Assembly: GCA_033765235.1 (NCBI GenBank)
Contig: JANRIG010000016.1
Coordinates: 1-27,178, forward strand
Source: JANRIG01 sp033765235
GTDB lineage: Bacteria; Bacteroidota; Bacteroidia; Cytophagales; UBA9547
Reading direction: 5' to 3'
Length of the DNA stretch: 27,178 nucleotides
Below, one piece after another: positions 1 through 7,858 of this stretch (positions within the stretch are counted from its first letter, which is position 1; the number at the start of each line of letters is the position of its first letter). Made by a program: the position numbers and the translations under genes. Below the pieces are notes generated by a model. It was given only the letters and a program-made list of their open reading frames with translations, had not been told where the DNA came from and did no database searches.

Positions 1-210
1 CCCATGGGCTTTTGGGTAAGCACAGTTAGTGGCTCAGGGTATGCACCCATGGCTATGCTGCCTACCATGAGTGGCAGTGTCACAGGCACTATTTATACAA
101 GATTTATGGCAAACACAGCTCCAGGTATGGCTATGGGAGCCATCACCGTAGCCTCCGGCATGACCTACGCATGGGTATCTGTTTCAGGCAATTCATTTGA
201 CCCTATGGCT
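1..210 (+). repeat. Met-rich beta-sandwich repeat, unit 1 (partial)
   Basis: This is the C-terminal part of the same unit found in full at 892-1233 and 1234-1575; base 1 aligns with base 1024 of unit 2. Methionines occur at YAPMAML, TRFMANT and GMAMGAI, the same alignment positions as in the other copies. Confidence 0.8.
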
Positions 211-3200
211 ACTACACCCGGACTTATGATTATGCCAATAGCAGATGTAAAAAATGCGATAAATGCCAATTTTGTACCTACCATCACAGGTGCGGTCACT
301 ATTGCAGGTAGAATATATGGAGTAAATGCTTTTGGTACAGCTCCCGGTACCAACTATACCTATTCATTGATAGATCCTACAGCAGGTATTACTATACGTT
401 CTAATACAGGCACCTATCCCAACACTACCTTACCTGCAGCCAATATGGAAGGTTATTTAGTGACATTGGTAGGAACTGTAGCCCATTTTAACGGATTAAT
501 GCAAATAACACCTACTCAAATATTTGCAATAGCTACTACCTCATCACCTCTGAAGCAGCCAATGATGACTTCTGTGCTCAACGAGCAAACAGAATCTGAT
601 ATTGTATGGGTAGTAGCCGATGTAGACCAAGCAGATTGGAACAATAGCCCGGCCACTTCATTCAATGTAGACATTACGGTGAGCGGTATGCCTTATGTAA
701 TGCGTATAGCCAATACCAATCCAGAATTATTTGGTAAAACATTTACACAAGTATTTGGCTCAGGAATGGGTGTTGACAGAAATGTAACCATCATAGGACT
801 TGGCGGACAGTTTGACAACGCAGACCCTCGCAATGCAGGTTATCAATTATTTCCTTATAGAGCAAATCATATCATTACACAAGCTAGTATGAATGCCCCT
901 ATGGTGAATGCTATGCCAAACATGCTTGCATTTGGCAACGTAACACTTGGCGGTATGAGCAGCGAAATGATGTTTACAGTAATGGGTAATAACTTAACAA
1001 CTTCTTCAGTAAATATACATGCACCCATGGGCTTTTGGGTAAGCACTTCAAGTGGAGGTTCATTTAACCCTATGGCAATGCTTCCAATCATGGGAGGCTC
1101 GGTGGCTGGTACAATCTTTGTTAAATTCATGGCAAACACCACAGCAGGCATGGCCATGGGTGTTATCACAGTAGCATCTGGTATGCCAATGGTAGGTGCT
1201 TGGGTTACTGTTACAGGCAATTCATTTAACCCCGCAGCCCCTATTGTAACAGCAAATCCTATGATGCTGTCGTTTGGCAATGTAACTTTAGGCGGTATGA
1301 GTGCAGAAATGATGATTACTGTAATAGGTAACAACTTAACTACATCATCTGTAAACATTCATGCACCTATGGGCTTTATGGTAAGCACTACCAGTGGCTC
1401 AGGGTATGCACCTATGGCAATGCTGCCTATCTCATCAGGAATGGTAAGCGGTGTTATTTACACCAGATTTATGGCAAACACAGCTCCAGGCATGGCCATG
1501 GGAGCTATCACAGTATCTTCAGGTATGCCAATGGTAAGTGCATGGGTGACTGTGACGGGTAATAGTGTGACGCCAAGTGTCACCTATACCATGACACAAG
1601 GATTTATAGAGACTTTTGCCAGCCATCCCACTACATCAGGCTGGAATATAGTAAACCCTGTTTACACAGGTCGTACTTGGTTATGGAGTTCTACTAATGG
1701 CAATATGGAAGGTAATGGGTTTGGTGCCACAGGTGCATCTGATAATTGGTTAATTACTCCTAAAGTTACATTCTTAGGCAGTAATATGTTTGTAGGTCTT
1801 ACTGCTACTTATGCTTTTGCTGATGCGGGAACACACGACCCAATAGGTATTTATTATTCTACTAACTACACTGGCACCGGTGACCCAACAGCCTCTACAT
1901 GGACATTGGTATCTACTACTATTGGGGTGCTTTCAGCAGGTGGGTTTAATACCTTCTCTGCTACTGCCAATCAATCAGGATATATCGCATTTAGATATAA
2001 ATCAAGTGGAGGTGTATCAGGCTCATCGGTACGTTGGAGGATTGACAATGTATCAGTATCCGGTGTCATCAAAGAAAATATAATATCGGGGGATAACAGC
2101 ATATTAAACTTTACATTAGGAGGCTTTGCAGGAGTAGTAGGTTCTAACACTATCGTTGTAAATGTACCATTTGGAACAACACTTGCAAATATGACAGCCA
2201 TAGGTACTATACATCCACAGGCTACTGTAAATCCTGCATTTAGTACTTCAATGGATTATTCTACATCAAAAACATTTACAGTAACGGCTCAAAATTTAAG
2301 CACCAAAATATATACTGTATCTGTAAATGTAGCACCTAATACAAGTGGCATTGTATCTATTTCTACTATCAAAAATGCCATTGATGCCAATTTCAGGCCT
2401 ACCATAGCTACTCCAGTTACAATAGCAGGTCGTTATTACGGTAATAATACATTTTCATTAACACCGGGTTCCAACTATCAATATGTGCTCATAGATGCAA
2501 CCGGCGGGGTCACTATTCGCTCTAATACATCAGGCAATCCATCTACTACTATGCCGGGAGGCAACTTAGAGGGATACAATGTAACCTTAGCAGGTACAAT
2601 AGCCACATTCAATGGATTGATGCAGGTAACACCTATTGCCATATTGGGTATAGAAGCAAATACATCACCGCTCAAAGCGCCTGCCATGGTAGCTGCTTTG
2701 GATGAAAATGCTGAGTCTGACTTTATTACAGTGGTAGCTGATGTAGACTCTTCTGATTGGCTAAATAGTCCTTCTGCATCATTTAATGTTGATATTACAG
2801 TATCAGGTGTAGCATACATTATGCGTATTGTAAATACAAACCCAGCCTTGTACGGTAAAACTTATTCAGAAGTGTTTGGAATAGGTTCAGGTAACCATAA
2901 GAATGTTACTATTACCGGTTTGGGAGGTCAATTTGACAGCACCGACCCCCTCAATTCAGGTTATCAGACATTCCCATATCTATTGTCGCATATCAAAACC
3001 ACTCAAAATTCTAAATCAAATGCCAATGATATGACCTCATTCATGTTTGCAATGGCTAATAATCCGTCGCTCACACAAGATGTAATGGGTACTATCACAG
3101 GCACCAATGTATATTTTGATGTGTACAGAGGCATGGACTTGAGTGCACTTATTCCTACAATTGCAGTATCAAATTTGGCTACTGTGAGCCCTGCTATTAC

Positions 3201-3792
3201 AGTTACCAATTTCAATATTCCCAAAAACTTCAGCGTGGTAGCAGAATCCGGACTTAGCAAAACCTACACCGTGCGTGCCAACCCATACTTGTTCATTAGC
3301 CCGGCGGGTATCATTACCATACCTGCTTTGGGAGGTATATATGAGGTGACTGTTACCTCAAATGTATCTTGGTCTGTAGAAGGGTTAAGCACACAAGTAT
3401 CGGGTGCCAATACCAGTATTGTAGTACTCACTGTGCCTCCTAATTTTGATACTATTGCGGGAGTAAATTATACCCTCACAGTATCAAGCAGCAATTTGAT
3501 AGGCTACATATATCTCTTGCAGTCAGAAGCAGGGGTTACAGATTTGAACAATACCTATATTTCAGACCATGTGACCATAGCTCCAAATCCTGCAACTAAC
3601 TATTTGGGAATAAAATGTGCTTGTGAAGGTTATATCACCATCACCAATGCTACAGGAGGCACAGTATTGAGCCAAGACATAAACTTGGAAACCAAATTAG
3701 AGGTGTCGGCATTGGCGGCAGGGTTATACCAAATTAATATATTCAACACTAAATCTGGTAAAGTATTCACTACCAAGTTGATAAAGGAATAA
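1..3792 (+). CDS. Giant T9SS-secreted surface protein with Met-rich repeats and two OB-fold-like domains (5' partial)
   Basis: The reading frame is open from base 1 and the first residues (PMGFWVST) fall in the middle of a repeat, so the start lies upstream; 1263 residues are visible. Domains in order: part of a Met-rich beta-sandwich repeat (residues 1-70); an OB-fold-like domain of DUF5689 type (about 78-291); two full Met-rich repeats of 114 residues (298-411, 412-525); a choice-of-anchor-J-like jelly roll (about 530-690, ending WRIDNVSVSG); a cadherin-like sandwich with the motif KTFTVTAQNLSTKIYTVSV; a second DUF5689-like domain (about 785-998); another cadherin-like domain; a BACON-like domain (about 1095-1180); and a T9SS type A tail with APNPATNYL and a basic end (TTKLIKE). 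It is predicted to be exported by T9SS and anchored at or released from the cell surface. Its neighbour is a secreted nuclease, and in other Bacteroidota OB-fold and choice-of-anchor domains often sit in extracellular nuclease proteins. A ligand cannot be named. Confidence 0.88.
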   Translation, partial: PMGFWVSTVSGSGYAPMAMLPTMSGSVTGTIYTRFMANTAPGMAMGAITVASGMTYAWVSVSGNSFDPMATTPGLMIMPIADVKNAINANFVPTITGAVTIAGRIYGVNAFGTAPGTNYTYSLIDPTAGITIRSNTGTYPNTTLPAANMEGYLVTLVGTVAHFNGLMQITPTQIFAIATTSSPLKQPMMTSVLNEQTESDIVWVVADVDQADWNNSPATSFNVDITVSGMPYVMRIANTNPELFGKTFTQVFGSGMGVDRNVTIIGLGGQFDNADPRNAGYQLFPYRANHIITQASMNAPMVNAMPNMLAFGNVTLGGMSSEMMFTVMGNNLTTSSVNIHAPMGFWVSTSSGGSFNPMAMLPIMGGSVAGTIFVKFMANTTAGMAMGVITVASGMPMVGAWVTVTGNSFNPAAPIVTANPMMLSFGNVTLGGMSAEMMITVIGNNLTTSSVNIHAPMGFMVSTTSGSGYAPMAMLPISSGMVSGVIYTRFMANTAPGMAMGAITVSSGMPMVSAWVTVTGNSVTPSVTYTMTQGFIETFASHPTTSGWNIVNPVYTGRTWLWSSTNGNMEGNGFGATGASDNWLITPKVTFLGSNMFVGLTATYAFADAGTHDPIGIYYSTNYTGTGDPTASTWTLVSTTIGVLSAGGFNTFSATANQSGYIAFRYKSSGGVSGSSVRWRIDNVSVSGVIKENIISGDNSILNFTLGGFAGVVGSNTIVVNVPFGTTLANMTAIGTIHPQATVNPAFSTSMDYSTSKTFTVTAQNLSTKIYTVSVNVAPNTSGIVSISTIKNAIDANFRPTIATPVTIAGRYYGNNTFSLTPGSNYQYVLIDATGGVTIRSNTSGNPSTTMPGGNLEGYNVTLAGTIATFNGLMQVTPIAILGIEANTSPLKAPAMVAALDENAESDFITVVADVDSSDWLNSPSASFNVDITVSGVAYIMRIVNTNPALYGKTYSEVFGIGSGNHKNVTITGLGGQFDSTDPLNSGYQTFPYLLSHIKTTQNSKSNANDMTSFMFAMANNPSLTQDVMGTITGTNVYFDVYRGMDLSALIPTIAVSNLATVSPAITVTNFNIPKNFSVVAESGLSKTYTVRANPYLFISPAGIITIPALGGIYEVTVTSNVSWSVEGLSTQVSGANTSIVVLTVPPNFDTIAGVNYTLTVSSSNLIGYIYLLQSEAGVTDLNNTYISDHVTIAPNPATNYLGIKCACEGYITITNATGGTVLSQDINLETKLEVSALAAGLYQINIFNTKSGKVFTTKLIKE
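232..873 (+). repeat. OB-fold-like (DUF5689-type) domain, copy 1
   Basis: The copy runs from about ADVKNAINANFVPT to YQLFPYRANHI. It aligns without gaps to the copy about 2121 bases downstream and is a little over half identical by eye. Shared landmarks are VTIAGR, ITIRSNT, FNGLMQ, SPLK, VVADVD, FNVDITVSG and GLGGQFD. The OB-fold assignment rests on resemblance to the DUF5689 pattern and not on a search. Confidence 0.6.
892..1233 (+). repeat. Met-rich beta-sandwich repeat, unit 2
   Basis: A 342-base (114-residue) unit. By my count about 17 of 114 residues are Met, often in M-x-M or MM pairs (GGMSSEMM, PMAML, GMAMG, GMPMV). Related repeats in other Bacteroidota, as I remember them, carry Thr, Ser, Ala, Glu or Gln at these places. 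Confidence 0.75.
1234..1575 (+). repeat. Met-rich beta-sandwich repeat, unit 3
   Basis: In register with unit 2 at an exact 342-base offset (PNMLAF at 916 matches PMMLSF at 1258). About 15 Met residues, nearly all at the same positions as in unit 2. A few differ between units (WVST against FMVST), so the copies are not freshly duplicated. Confidence 0.75.
2353..2994 (+). repeat. OB-fold-like (DUF5689-type) domain, copy 2
   Basis: Second copy, from about VSISTIKNAIDANFRPT to YQTFPYLLSHI. It aligns to copy 1 without gaps. Met is much rarer here than in the beta-sandwich repeats (LPAANMEGY in copy 1 is MPGGNLEGY here). Confidence 0.6.
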
Positions 3793-3798
3793 TTTCTC

Positions 3799-3870
3799 AA
3801 AGCGGGCTATATATTTAACTTATTATAAACTTAAACCTAATGATATATAATGATTAAAGTGGCCCGCTTT
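3799..3870 (+). promoter_or_regulatory. Inverted repeat bracketing the nuclease start codon
   Basis: AAAGCGGGC (3799-3807) pairs perfectly with GCCCGCTTT (3862-3870) across 54 bases that include the ATG at 3850. In RNA it could fold the start region into a hairpin base. Chance cannot be excluded. Confidence 0.3.
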
Positions 3871-5577
3871 ATTTCCACTTTTTTAATATTCGCTTTATTA
3901 TATCATACAGCCCAATCGCAAGTGTATGATACCCTGAATATAATGACCTACAATTTGCTGCGCTACAATGCACCAGGTGTGAGTTGTACACCGCTCATAT
4001 ACACCTCAAAAAATCCTCATATTATTACTATAGTAGGCTACACAAAGCCTGATATCATGGCGATAAATGAGTTGGGCGACAATGCAAACTCACACACTTT
4101 TTTGCTCACCGGAGCTTTTAATGTAAATGGTGTAACAAAGTATAAAACAGCAAGTTATGTAGATGATATTGGCAATGATGTAACTTCTAATATTGTATAT
4201 AATTCAGAAAAATTAAAGCTACTCAGCGAATCTACCATTGCTTCTATTACCAGGAATATTAGGCTATATAGATTTCAGTACATTTATCCTGATATAACCA
4301 GAGATACTGTAGCCATAAATGTAATAGTAGCACATTTAAAAGCAGGTGACGCTTCAGGTGAAGTAACTATACGTGGGCAAGAAGCCAGTACTATAATGAA
4401 CTATATACAAAATCAAGCTACTGGCAGATACTTGATTATGGGTGATTTTAATATATACCGCAATACTGAAGCAGCTTATCAATCTTTTACAAATTTCACA
4501 AATACAGGATTGAGTTTTATAGATCCCATCTCAGCGCCGGGTGTGTGGACAGGCAATGCCTCTTTTGCAAGCGTACATACCCAATCTCCACGTGCTACAC
4601 AATTTGAATGTGGCTCTAGCGGTGGGCTTGACGATCGTTTTGATTTTATATTGGCAAACAACTATTTTTTTCAAGATACTTCCACTGTAAAATACATACC
4701 TAATTCTTACGAAACCATTGGCAATGATGGTAACCATTTCAACATTGCACTAAATAATGGTCAAAACACAAAATATCCACTTTACATTGCTAATGCAGCA
4801 TATAATGCATCAGACCACCTCCCTGTAAAATTGAAACTAAAGCTTACTTTAAATCCTCCTACTGGATTTTCCCACATTATTGATAATTGTACTTTTGCAG
4901 GAAAAATGAATCCATGTGTTACTACTGTGGGGGTACTCACACCTTGTGTTACGGTCAATGGAATAGCCAAATGTCTTACTACTACATCTATTAATTGTAA
5001 TTATTATTCTGTGTCAGGTATTTGTACTACTTCTATTACTTCAAAAGGTTGTACAATCTCAGGAACTACCATGAGTTGTAAAACTGTATTGGGAGTGAAC
5101 TATATAATAGATAATTGTACTTTTACAGGGTCTTCTCAGCCCTGTGTAACTACTACAGCTGCCATTTTGCCCTGTACTATTATCAATGGCAAGTTGCAAT
5201 GCCTTACTACTACCTCGGTCAATTGCGGTTATAATTCCATATTAAACCAATGCACCACCACGCTCACCTCTGCCAACTGTACGGTATCTGGGCTTACCAT
5301 GCGCTGTGCCACTACTGTAGGATACAATACCACAGGCATCTCAGACTTATTCAATGATGTGTGGATAAATAATCCCGCAAACGAACAATTGACTATTCAT
5401 TCATCAATATTACCAGTAGTTTCTGCAACCTTATATACCACCATGGGCCATTGGATGGCTACATTCAAAGGCAATGAACCTATGCAATTGGTTGGCATGG
5501 CAGATGGCTTATACATACTGGAAATAAACTTGGGAACAGGATATCTCATCCGCAAAAAAATTGTTATAAAACATTGA
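3850..5577 (+). CDS. Secreted endonuclease/exonuclease/phosphatase-family protein with Cys-rich repeats and T9SS tail
   Basis: Predicted extracellular metal-dependent phosphodiesterase, most likely a DNase, of the endonuclease/exonuclease/phosphatase (EEP) fold. A signal peptide covers about residues 1-24 (hydrophobic FLIFALLYHTAQSQ). The EEP catalytic motifs are all present and in order: N35 in IMTYNLL, E74 in AINELGD, H162 in VAHLKAG, D199 and N201 in MGDFN, D262 and D265 in DRFDFIL, and D322-H323 in SDHLPV. Residues about 343-493 form two tandem 75-76-residue repeats with eight Cys each. The end (from about 497) is a degenerate T9SS type A domain with NPANEQLTI and YLIRKKIVIKH. The ATG at 3850 is the first one giving a signal peptide. 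The gene follows the OB-fold surface protein by 57 bases, and its TGA overlaps the next ATG by one base, so it is probably cotranslated with that gene. A phosphatase or sphingomyelinase-like activity is a less likely alternative. Confidence 0.88.
   Translation: MIKVARFISTFLIFALLYHTAQSQVYDTLNIMTYNLLRYNAPGVSCTPLIYTSKNPHIITIVGYTKPDIMAINELGDNANSHTFLLTGAFNVNGVTKYKTASYVDDIGNDVTSNIVYNSEKLKLLSESTIASITRNIRLYRFQYIYPDITRDTVAINVIVAHLKAGDASGEVTIRGQEASTIMNYIQNQATGRYLIMGDFNIYRNTEAAYQSFTNFTNTGLSFIDPISAPGVWTGNASFASVHTQSPRATQFECGSSGGLDDRFDFILANNYFFQDTSTVKYIPNSYETIGNDGNHFNIALNNGQNTKYPLYIANAAYNASDHLPVKLKLKLTLNPPTGFSHIIDNCTFAGKMNPCVTTVGVLTPCVTVNGIAKCLTTTSINCNYYSVSGICTTSITSKGCTISGTTMSCKTVLGVNYIIDNCTFTGSSQPCVTTTAAILPCTIINGKLQCLTTTSVNCGYNSILNQCTTTLTSANCTVSGLTMRCATTVGYNTTGISDLFNDVWINNPANEQLTIHSSILPVVSATLYTTMGHWMATFKGNEPMQLVGMADGLYILEINLGTGYLIRKKIVIKH
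4876..5103 (+). repeat. Cys-rich repeat 1 in secreted nuclease
   Basis: A 76-residue unit starting IIDNCTF with eight Cys (contexts DNC, NPC, TPC, AKC, INC, GIC, KGC, MSC). It is rich in Thr and Ser. I do not recognise the family. Confidence 0.75.
5104..5328 (+). repeat. Cys-rich repeat 2 in secreted nuclease
   Basis: A 75-residue unit starting IIDNCTF with eight Cys at the matching places (DNC, QPC, LPC, LQC, VNC, NQC, ANC, MRC). The even Cys number suggests four disulfides per unit, as expected for an exported protein. Confidence 0.75.
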
Positions 5578-7757
5578 TGAATAGACATATACAAACTATT
5601 TTATACATTTTTATTACATTTTTAACCAATATATTTATTGCTAATGCACAGTTTATAGACACATGGCACACCACCGCCTGCAATATAGATATGACGGTAA
5701 ATAATCTTGGGGTTACAGGCAATAGTTTCAGAGGAGAGTATCAGACGGAGGGTTGGGGCTCACTGCGGTTTCCTGCATCATCAAAGGTAGAGCACATGTT
5801 TTTGGCAGGGCTTTGGGTAGGTGGTTTTGTAAATGGGCAGGCGAGGGTAAGTACCAGTGCCATAGGCACTCCGCAAGGCTATGCCACGGGCACATCAGGT
5901 TATGAATTTACTGCTCCCATTGGGTCAAAACTCAGCATAAAATCCAACTTGCTCGACAACCAATATTATGACCCCTCAGCTATATCACACGAAGACATTA
6001 TAGGATATTTCACAGACTCAAATGTGGTGGCTCCGGGTACTTCATTATTCATCAATAACCATACCAACCCACTAAAATTTGGTGGCAGGGTGCGGTTTAT
6101 GAACTGGAACTTTAGCTCTGCCAATTTTTTTGTAGCCATAGATTTCCAAATCATCAATACAGGCGACAATGTAATAGACAGTCTATACATAGGTTATTGG
6201 ACAGATTTTGTCATCAGAAACGTAAGTATATATCCGCCCGGAGGCACCCCATTTTATGCAGCCGGCGGCAACGAGTACATAGACACGCTCAACCTAGCCT
6301 ATGAATGGGACGGAGAAACATCTACCTCTATTCCCAACGCACAGAGCTACTCAGGAGTGAAATTTTTGGGAGCTTATGATAAATTTGGCAAGCGCAATAC
6401 CAAATATACCAAAGTGTTCAATGGCAACCAATTAGTATCAGTGGATGGTGCAAATATATTGGGATATACCAATTCTACCATCAATGGACTCACCTATCGC
6501 AATATACGTACCCATTTCAATACGTGGCTATTCAACAGCTCAGACCCTAACTATTTCACCCCCAGAAATGACAATGACTACTTTGCACGTATGCGCAAAG
6601 GGCTTAATTTTCAGAGCAATTGGGCTACTACTGTGAGAAATACCCTGCGCAACGGGGGCAACAGGTCAAATATTATCAGTATAGGTCCTTTTCCAAAATT
6701 TGAACCACGCGATACCATCAACATTACATTTGCCATAGTGTGCGGGTCACCTGTAAATGATGGACAACCTTACAACAAAGATACTCCAAAGCAGCGTTCA
6801 GAGTTCATAAACAATGCTCGCCTTGCCCAAAAAGCATATGATGGCGAAGACCTTAACGGTAATGGATTGATGGATGCAGGGGAAGATAAAAACAAAAACG
6901 GTAAATTAGATGGATGGATATTTCCTACACCTCCTGATGCGCCCAAGCTCAAAGTATTGACATCTGATAATAAAATAGAAGTGTATTGGAGTAATAATGC
7001 TGATAACAGCATAGACCCAAGTTCAAACATCAAAGACTTTGAAGGATACAGGATATACAAAACCCAAGTAGGATTTGACGTGCAGGGTGAAAGCAATATT
7101 GTGAAGTCTCTCAAGCAAATAGCTGCATATGACCATGCAGGCAATTATTTGTTTTATGATACAGGGCTCGATGCCATAAAGTTGCCCTCACCCGTAAAGT
7201 TTGAAGGCGACACTACCCACTACTATTATAAATATACCTTTGACAATGTGCCCAATGGCTGGCAACATGCCATAGCAGTCACCTCTTTTGACACAGGCGA
7301 CACCTTGCAAGGTGTGCCTTCATTGGAAAGCAGCCCATTGCAAAGCCTGCGCAGGGTATTTGCAGGCACGCCTGAAAATAACAGCATCACCACCAAAGAC
7401 CCATTTGTATATCCTAATCCATACTATGGGTTGGCAGCATGGGAAGGAGGAAGCAAATATGAAGAAGACAGAAAGCTTATTTTTGCCAATTTGCCCAAGC
7501 GAAGCCGTATAAAAGTGTTTACTGTGTCGGGCGATTTGGTAGATGACTTTGAGCATAATACAGGCTACACAGGAAGCGACATAAGGTGGTATGGTACCTA
7601 TTCCAACAGCAAAGAGACCGTATTTCCGGGTGGGGAGCATGCTTGGGATTTGCTTTCCAAAGATTCACAATTATTGGCACGCGGTGTGTACCTGTTTTCG
7701 GTCGAAGATTTGGACTCAGGACAAAGCTTTGCGGGCAAATTTATCATTATTAAATAG
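5577..7757 (+). CDS. T9SS-secreted protein with EF-hand-like calcium loops
   Basis: Secreted protein of unknown function, 726 residues from the ATG at 5577. That ATG shares its A with the TGA of the nuclease gene (TGATG), so it is preferred over a TTG one codon earlier. The signal peptide ends near FIANAQF. The N-terminal part carries NNLGVTGNSFRGEY and LAGLWVGGFVNGQARVS, a pattern I associate with large T9SS proteins found beside PorV-like genes in several FCB-group phyla (from memory). Two calcium loops lie back to back: D425-L-N-G-N-G-L-M-D-A-G-E436, then D437-K-N-K-N-G-K-L-D. A fibronectin-III-like stretch follows (IEVYWSNN, EGYRIYKT), and the end is a T9SS tail (VYPNPYYG ... GKFIIIK). 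It may be a structural or adhesive partner of the nuclease. Nothing in it looks catalytic. Confidence 0.82.
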   Translation: MNRHIQTILYIFITFLTNIFIANAQFIDTWHTTACNIDMTVNNLGVTGNSFRGEYQTEGWGSLRFPASSKVEHMFLAGLWVGGFVNGQARVSTSAIGTPQGYATGTSGYEFTAPIGSKLSIKSNLLDNQYYDPSAISHEDIIGYFTDSNVVAPGTSLFINNHTNPLKFGGRVRFMNWNFSSANFFVAIDFQIINTGDNVIDSLYIGYWTDFVIRNVSIYPPGGTPFYAAGGNEYIDTLNLAYEWDGETSTSIPNAQSYSGVKFLGAYDKFGKRNTKYTKVFNGNQLVSVDGANILGYTNSTINGLTYRNIRTHFNTWLFNSSDPNYFTPRNDNDYFARMRKGLNFQSNWATTVRNTLRNGGNRSNIISIGPFPKFEPRDTINITFAIVCGSPVNDGQPYNKDTPKQRSEFINNARLAQKAYDGEDLNGNGLMDAGEDKNKNGKLDGWIFPTPPDAPKLKVLTSDNKIEVYWSNNADNSIDPSSNIKDFEGYRIYKTQVGFDVQGESNIVKSLKQIAAYDHAGNYLFYDTGLDAIKLPSPVKFEGDTTHYYYKYTFDNVPNGWQHAIAVTSFDTGDTLQGVPSLESSPLQSLRRVFAGTPENNSITTKDPFVYPNPYYGLAAWEGGSKYEEDRKLIFANLPKRSRIKVFTVSGDLVDDFEHNTGYTGSDIRWYGTYSNSKETVFPGGEHAWDLLSKDSQLLARGVYLFSVEDLDSGQSFAGKFIIIK

Positions 7758-7763
7758 TAAAAA

Positions 7764-7817
7764 GATTTAAGATTTAAGATTTAAGATTTAAGATTTAAGA
7801 TTTAAGATTTAAGATTT
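7764..7817 (+). repeat. Heptanucleotide tandem repeat (GATTTAA x7 plus partial copy)
   Basis: Seven uninterrupted copies of GATTTAA start at 7764, 7771, 7778, 7785, 7792, 7799 and 7806, followed by GATTT. The array lies between the stop of the preceding gene and the ATG at 7859, ending 41 bases before that ATG. It is in the right place to alter promoter spacing or the leader if copy number changes. Confidence 0.95.
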
Positions 7818-7858
7818 TCATTACAAGCAGATTAATATAGTATTAAACAAATAAGACC

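Noticed and set aside
867..1358. Minus-strand reading frame of 163 codons opposite the Met-rich repeats
   Set aside because: It mirrors the repeated plus-strand codons, has no signal peptide or recognisable domain, and lies inside a clear gene.
1..1575. Diversity-generating retroelement target as the cause of the Met pattern
   Set aside because: Such elements change adenines at variable codons; here Met is fixed across copies and no reverse transcriptase or template repeat is seen.
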